Part shown: in pieces, positions 61,054 to 64,000 of the stretch
How positions within the stretch are numbered: position 1 is the stretch's first letter
Layout of the letters: every line of letters starts with the position of its first letter
From: Leucobacter chironomi DSM 19883
Lineage (GTDB): Bacteria; Actinomycetota; Actinomycetes; Actinomycetales; Microbacteriaceae
Direction of reading: 5' to 3'
Assembly (NCBI RefSeq): GCF_000421845.1
Contig: NZ_ATXU01000004.1
Location: 124,001 to 188,000 of the forward strand
DNA length: 64,000 nucleotides
The notes under the pieces: generated by a model
Told to the model about the DNA's origin: nothing
What the model saw: the letters and a program-made list of their open reading frames with translations, nothing else
Databases searched by the model: none
Program-made: the position numbers and the translations under genes

Positions 61054-62019
61054 CTACTCGGCGGTCGCCCGATCAGGGGCAGCGGCCCCGCGATCCACCC
61101 GGTTCTTGACGAGCATGATGGCGAGCAGGGCGACGGCGATGTAAACGAAGCTGAACAGGCCCGCGATCGAGAGCAGACCCTGCGACGTCGAAGCGGCGGC
61201 CGTGTGCGTGTCGATGCCGCCGGTGGCGAGCATCGTGGTCGGATCGGTCGCCGCGTGGAGCAGCATCGCCCACACCAGTCGCCCGGTGGCGCGCAGCGAG
61301 AGGTACATCATCGCGCCGAACCCGAAGGTGTAGGCGACGGTGACGAGCACGGTCTGCAACGGCTGCCCGGTGAGCGCGTTCCCCGCGTGCAGCAGCGCGA
61401 AGTACCCCGACGACAGCACGAGGACGAGCTTTTCGCCGTGGCCGCCGTCGCGCAGCATCTTCACGACGAAGCCGCGGGTCAGCAGCTCCTCCGCGAAGCC
61501 GATGCACAGGCCGAGGAAGAGCAGCGTCAGCACGGTCGACACGGAGTACGCCTCCCACCTCGCGGCGATGAGGCGGATGACGACCGGGATGAGCACGAGC
61601 ACGACGGCCACCCACATCCAGGGGCGGCCCGGCACCGGCTGACGACCGAAGAGTTCGCGCGCCCAGCCGAGCGAGACCGCGAAGAGGAAGAGCAGGCCGC
61701 CCGCGATGATGACCGGCAGCGCGACGGTGAAGAAGATGGCCGTCGGGCTCGCAAGCGGGTTCTTGACGTCGATGAACGGGTGGAACAGTGTCGACGTACC
61801 GAGGCCGATCAGTTGGTATGCGCCCCAGTACACGACGACCAGGAGCAGCGCCTTCCACCAGCTCCCGCGGTTCCAGAAGGTCTGCCAGCCGTTTCCTCGC
61901 GCGTGCTCACCCTTGATCCCTCTTCCGTTCGACGGTGAGTCGAACGCTACCGCGTCGGGGGCAGCTTGCGCGAGGGTTTGGGCATTTTGTGCCTCGAACG
62001 AACTGCGCCGACGCCGCAC
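61054..62019 (-). CDS. CPBP-family intramembrane (CAAX-type) protease
   Basis: About 321 residues if it starts at GTG 62019. Eight or so helices carry the CPBP motifs: IGFAEELLTRGFVVKML (EExxxR), SGYFALLHAGNALTG and RLVWAMLLHAATDPTT. The start is doubtful: the best promoter (TAGCGT, 61944-61949) and ribosome binding site (about 61918-61926) lie downstream of that GTG and lead to a GTG at 61910 in another frame, and no in-frame start follows until 61833, inside helix 1. Relatives act in bacteriocin immunity or protein processing. Confidence 0.72.
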   Translation of the reverse strand: MRRRRSSFEAQNAQTLAQAAPDAVAFDSPSNGRGIKGEHARGNGWQTFWNRGSWWKALLLVVVYWGAYQLIGLGTSTLFHPFIDVKNPLASPTAIFFTVALPVIIAGGLLFLFAVSLGWARELFGRQPVPGRPWMWVAVVLVLIPVVIRLIAARWEAYSVSTVLTLLFLGLCIGFAEELLTRGFVVKMLRDGGHGEKLVLVLSSGYFALLHAGNALTGQPLQTVLVTVAYTFGFGAMMYLSLRATGRLVWAMLLHAATDPTTMLATGGIDTHTAAASTSQGLLSIAGLFSFVYIAVALLAIMLVKNRVDRGAAAPDRATAE

Positions 62020-62080
62020 GGGCGCCGGCGCAGTGCGAGTACCCCGACCCGGTGCTCGCAGATCGGGGGCATCTCGGCTG

Positions 62081-62305
62081 TCAGCTGATGAAGCCCACCT
62101 TGCGGCCGCCCTCGCCGCCCAGCTCGACGTAACTGATCGAGTCGGTGTCGACGAGGTACTGGCGCCCTCGGGTGTCGGTGAGGGCGACGAGCGCCGAATC
62201 CTGCGCGATCGCGGCGTCGATGAGGCCGCGCACCTCGCCCGCGCTCGCCTCGGTCTCGAACGCGAGCTCACGGGGCGAGTGCTTGATGCCGATACGAACT
62301 TCCAC
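62081..62305 (-). CDS. DUF3107 family protein
   Basis: 74 residues from GTG 62305 with GAGGAGG. It starts VEVRIGIKHSPRELAFETEA and ends RKVGFIS, matching the short DUF3107 domain (ATP-binding-like, found next to helicase and DEAD-box genes in actinobacteria). It is compact and likely regulatory. It is divergent from the adnA-like helicase gene. Confidence 0.85.
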   Translation of the reverse strand: MEVRIGIKHSPRELAFETEASAGEVRGLIDAAIAQDSALVALTDTRGRQYLVDTDSISYVELGGEGGRKVGFIS

Positions 62306-62607
62306 GGGTGCCTCCTCGGGTGTCGCGGCCGATGCCGCGGAGTGTGATTGCCACTGCTTCGAGTGTATGGCGGAGAGCGCGCTGCGTGCGGCGAACCGGG
62401 CGCGCGTTCGCCCTCGGCGCAGTGCGAGGTGGTGCGCTGCGCCTGCTGCTCGCTCTGCTCCGGCTCCGCTTCTCCTGCGGATCGAGGTCACGCGTGAGGT
62501 CGTTTCGCGGGGGCGCGAGCAGCCACACGGGTGACCTCGATGCGATTGCGGCGACCCGGTGACGGCGCGCGGCGAAGAATGTCCGAGGTGGTCGATAGGG
62601 TGATCGC
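62306..62607. other. Intergenic region between DUF3107 and the adnA-like gene
   Basis: About 300 bp. It holds the DUF3107 ribosome binding site (62309-62315, minus), a GCG-rich stretch at 62380-62460, and the -10 box TAGGGT (62596-62601) of the next gene. No RNA gene or repeat was seen. Confidence 0.4.
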
Positions 62608-64000
62608 ATGTTCTCCTTCGACCCGTCGCAGCAGGCCGTCCTGGCCCTCGATCCCGGCCGCCACGCGCGCGTGCTGGGTGCGCCGGGAACGGGCAAGACG
62701 ACAGTGCTGATCGAGGCGTTCGCGCGCGTCATCGGCCGTGACGGCTGGGATGAGGATCACGCGCTGGTCGTGGCCCCGAACCGCCTGGTGGCGAGCGAGC
62801 TGCGAGGGCGGGTCGAGCGCCGTGCGGGGCGCGCGATCGGCGGCACGCCCGTGCGCACCGCGACCTCACTCGCCTTCGCAGTGCTCGCCCGCGCTGCGGC
62901 CGTCGAGGGACGCCCGGCCCCGCGCCTGCTCACCGGCACCGCCCAGGATGAGGCGATCGCCGAGACGATCGAGCGGGGGCTCGCCGGGGCTGCGGGGATC
63001 TCGGGGCTCGTGCCCGAGGTGCTGCAGAGTCCAGCGTTCCGCGCCGAGCTGCGCGAGCTGTGGCGCATCGTCGATGACTTCGACCTTCGACCCACGGAGT
63101 TCGCCGCTCGGCTGCGCGAGATGCGGGGCAGCGCCGGCGGCGAGGCGCAGACGCGGATGCCCGCGCCCGAGACGCTCGATCGCTGGTGCGAGGGCCTCGA
63201 TCTCATCGCGGCCGTCGACGAACGCCTGGCCCGTGAGCGGCCTGGAGAGCTGAGCTCGAGCGCGCTCCTGCGCGCGGCCGCGGCGGCCGTGCGTTCGAGC
63301 GGCGCTGCACGCGACGGCGGGCCGGCCGAACCGGGCACCTTCCCGGTGCCGCGGCTGCTGCTCGTCGACGATGCGCAGGAGCTCGGTGAGGGCGAGCTCG
63401 CCCTGCTCGCCGCCTGTGCGAGCGCGGGCAGCCGAGTGTGGGCCTTCGGCGACCCCGATGAAGCGACCGGGGCATTCCACGGCGAGCGCACCGCGGTGCT
63501 CGCCCGGCTCGGCGACGAACTGCGGAGGCGCGGCGCGGCCGACGGGCCGGAGCAGTGCACCGTGCTGCGCACGGCGCACCGTCAGGGCGCGGGGCTGCGC
63601 GGCTTCGTGCGGCACCTCACCGACCGGGTCGGTGCGGCGGGAACGGGGGAACAGCGGGCAGCCCAGGGCGCGACCGAGGATCCCGGAACGGTGGAGTTCG
63701 CGGTGGTGGGGTCGCCCGCCGAGCAGCTGGGGGTGATCGCGCACCGGTTGCGCGCACGCCACCTCGGGCTGGATGCCCGCGCCCGCACGAACTGGAACGA
63801 GATGGCGGTCGTCTGCCGCAGCCGAGCGGAAGCGCTGCGCGTCTCGCGGGCGCTCGCCGCCCACCAGGTGCCCACCGGGGTCGCGGCGGGCGGCATCGTG
63901 CTGCGAGAGCACCAGATCGTGCGCGAACTCGTGCGGCTGCTGCAGCATGCCCTCGGACTGTCCCCACTCACCGGCGACCAGGTGCTGCAGCTCGCGGGGG
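62608..64000 (+). CDS. AdnA-like UvrD/Rep-type helicase-nuclease subunit (5' part; runs off the window)
   Basis: 464 codons are visible, from ATG 62608; TAGGGT lies 6 nt upstream. The protein begins MFSFDPSQQAVLALDPGRHA, then Walker A VLGAPGTGKTTVLIEAFA (residues 22-39), VVAPNRLVASELRGRVE (Ia), TSLAFAVLARAAAVEG, LLLVDDAQELGEGE (Walker B) and GDPDEATGAFHGE (III). This is the N-terminal part of an actinobacterial AdnA-type subunit; AdnA and AdnB resect DNA double-strand breaks. The nuclease and later helicase motifs lie outside the window. Confidence 0.8.
   Translation, partial: MFSFDPSQQAVLALDPGRHARVLGAPGTGKTTVLIEAFARVIGRDGWDEDHALVVAPNRLVASELRGRVERRAGRAIGGTPVRTATSLAFAVLARAAAVEGRPAPRLLTGTAQDEAIAETIERGLAGAAGISGLVPEVLQSPAFRAELRELWRIVDDFDLRPTEFAARLREMRGSAGGEAQTRMPAPETLDRWCEGLDLIAAVDERLARERPGELSSSALLRAAAAAVRSSGAARDGGPAEPGTFPVPRLLLVDDAQELGEGELALLAACASAGSRVWAFGDPDEATGAFHGERTAVLARLGDELRRRGAADGPEQCTVLRTAHRQGAGLRGFVRHLTDRVGAAGTGEQRAAQGATEDPGTVEFAVVGSPAEQLGVIAHRLRARHLGLDARARTNWNEMAVVCRSRAEALRVSRALAAHQVPTGVAAGGIVLREHQIVRELVRLLQHALGLSPLTGDQVLQLAG

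Overview
This 64 kb window is chromosomal DNA from a high-GC Gram-positive bacterium. WhiB1, a SigH/RsrA redox switch, the actinobacterial O-methyltransferase-tatB-mrp-DUF1003-MgtE_N/CBS gene order, DUF3097, DUF3107 and an AdnA-type helicase all point to the order Micrococcales. Family Microbacteriaceae, perhaps a Leucobacter-like genus, is my best guess from gene order. No rRNA, tRNA, CRISPR array, transposase, integrase or prophage gene was seen.

Layout. 1-6.1 kb: envelope and transport block (O-methyltransferase, tatB, an EAL phosphodiesterase coupled to tatB, mrp, DUF1003, MgtE_N/CBS, general-stress membrane protein). 6.1-7.4 kb: an AbiEi/DUF559-like gene bracketed by two copies of a 76-bp inverted-repeat element. 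7.5-15.7 kb: hrpA, aldo/keto reductase, mdh, argG, whiB1. 15.9-20.7 kb: bcp, rsgA, aroA and the sigH-rsrA pair. 20.7-31.5 kb: a phosphatase, hydrolases, an arginase-fold protein, DUF3097, an MFS pump, an enoyl-CoA hydratase/isomerase-family protein, a solitary DNA methyltransferase, a MocR regulator without its PLP lysine, and DUF488. 31.5-39.2 kb: a guanidino/amine-type locus (ureohydrolase, nitrilase-type amidase, APC permease, LacI regulator coupled to a polyprenyl synthase), then a DtxR/MntR regulator and a pair of SMR exporters behind a probable guanidine-III riboswitch. 39.5-47.5 kb: conserved hypotheticals, a lipoprotein overlapping a divergent S-adenosylhomocysteinase-like gene, a TRZ/ATZ deaminase, and a polar amino-acid ABC transporter. 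47.6-64 kb: DHA2 drug pump, LysR plus amino-acid decarboxylase, small secreted proteins, aminopeptidase P, PHP phosphoesterase, DEAD-box helicase, rlmC, coaBC, CPBP protease, DUF3107 and the 5' part of an adnA-like helicase gene.

How it works together. Three regulatory themes stand out. (1) About 25 genes have a TANNNT (or CANNNT) hexamer 6-8 nt upstream of the start codon, the signature of leaderless transcription. (2) Five related 18-bp palindromes lie at the three promoter regions of the ureohydrolase/amidase/permease/lacI locus; at two of them the palindrome has the same offset from the -35 box, so these genes look like one LacI regulon. (3) Nine long intergenic inverted repeats (arms 13-29 nt, spacers 9-28 nt) in several sequence families lie between genes regardless of gene orientation; they are not simple terminators and are the best candidates here for an undescribed element class.

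All functional calls are from reading translated sequence and motifs; no database search was run.
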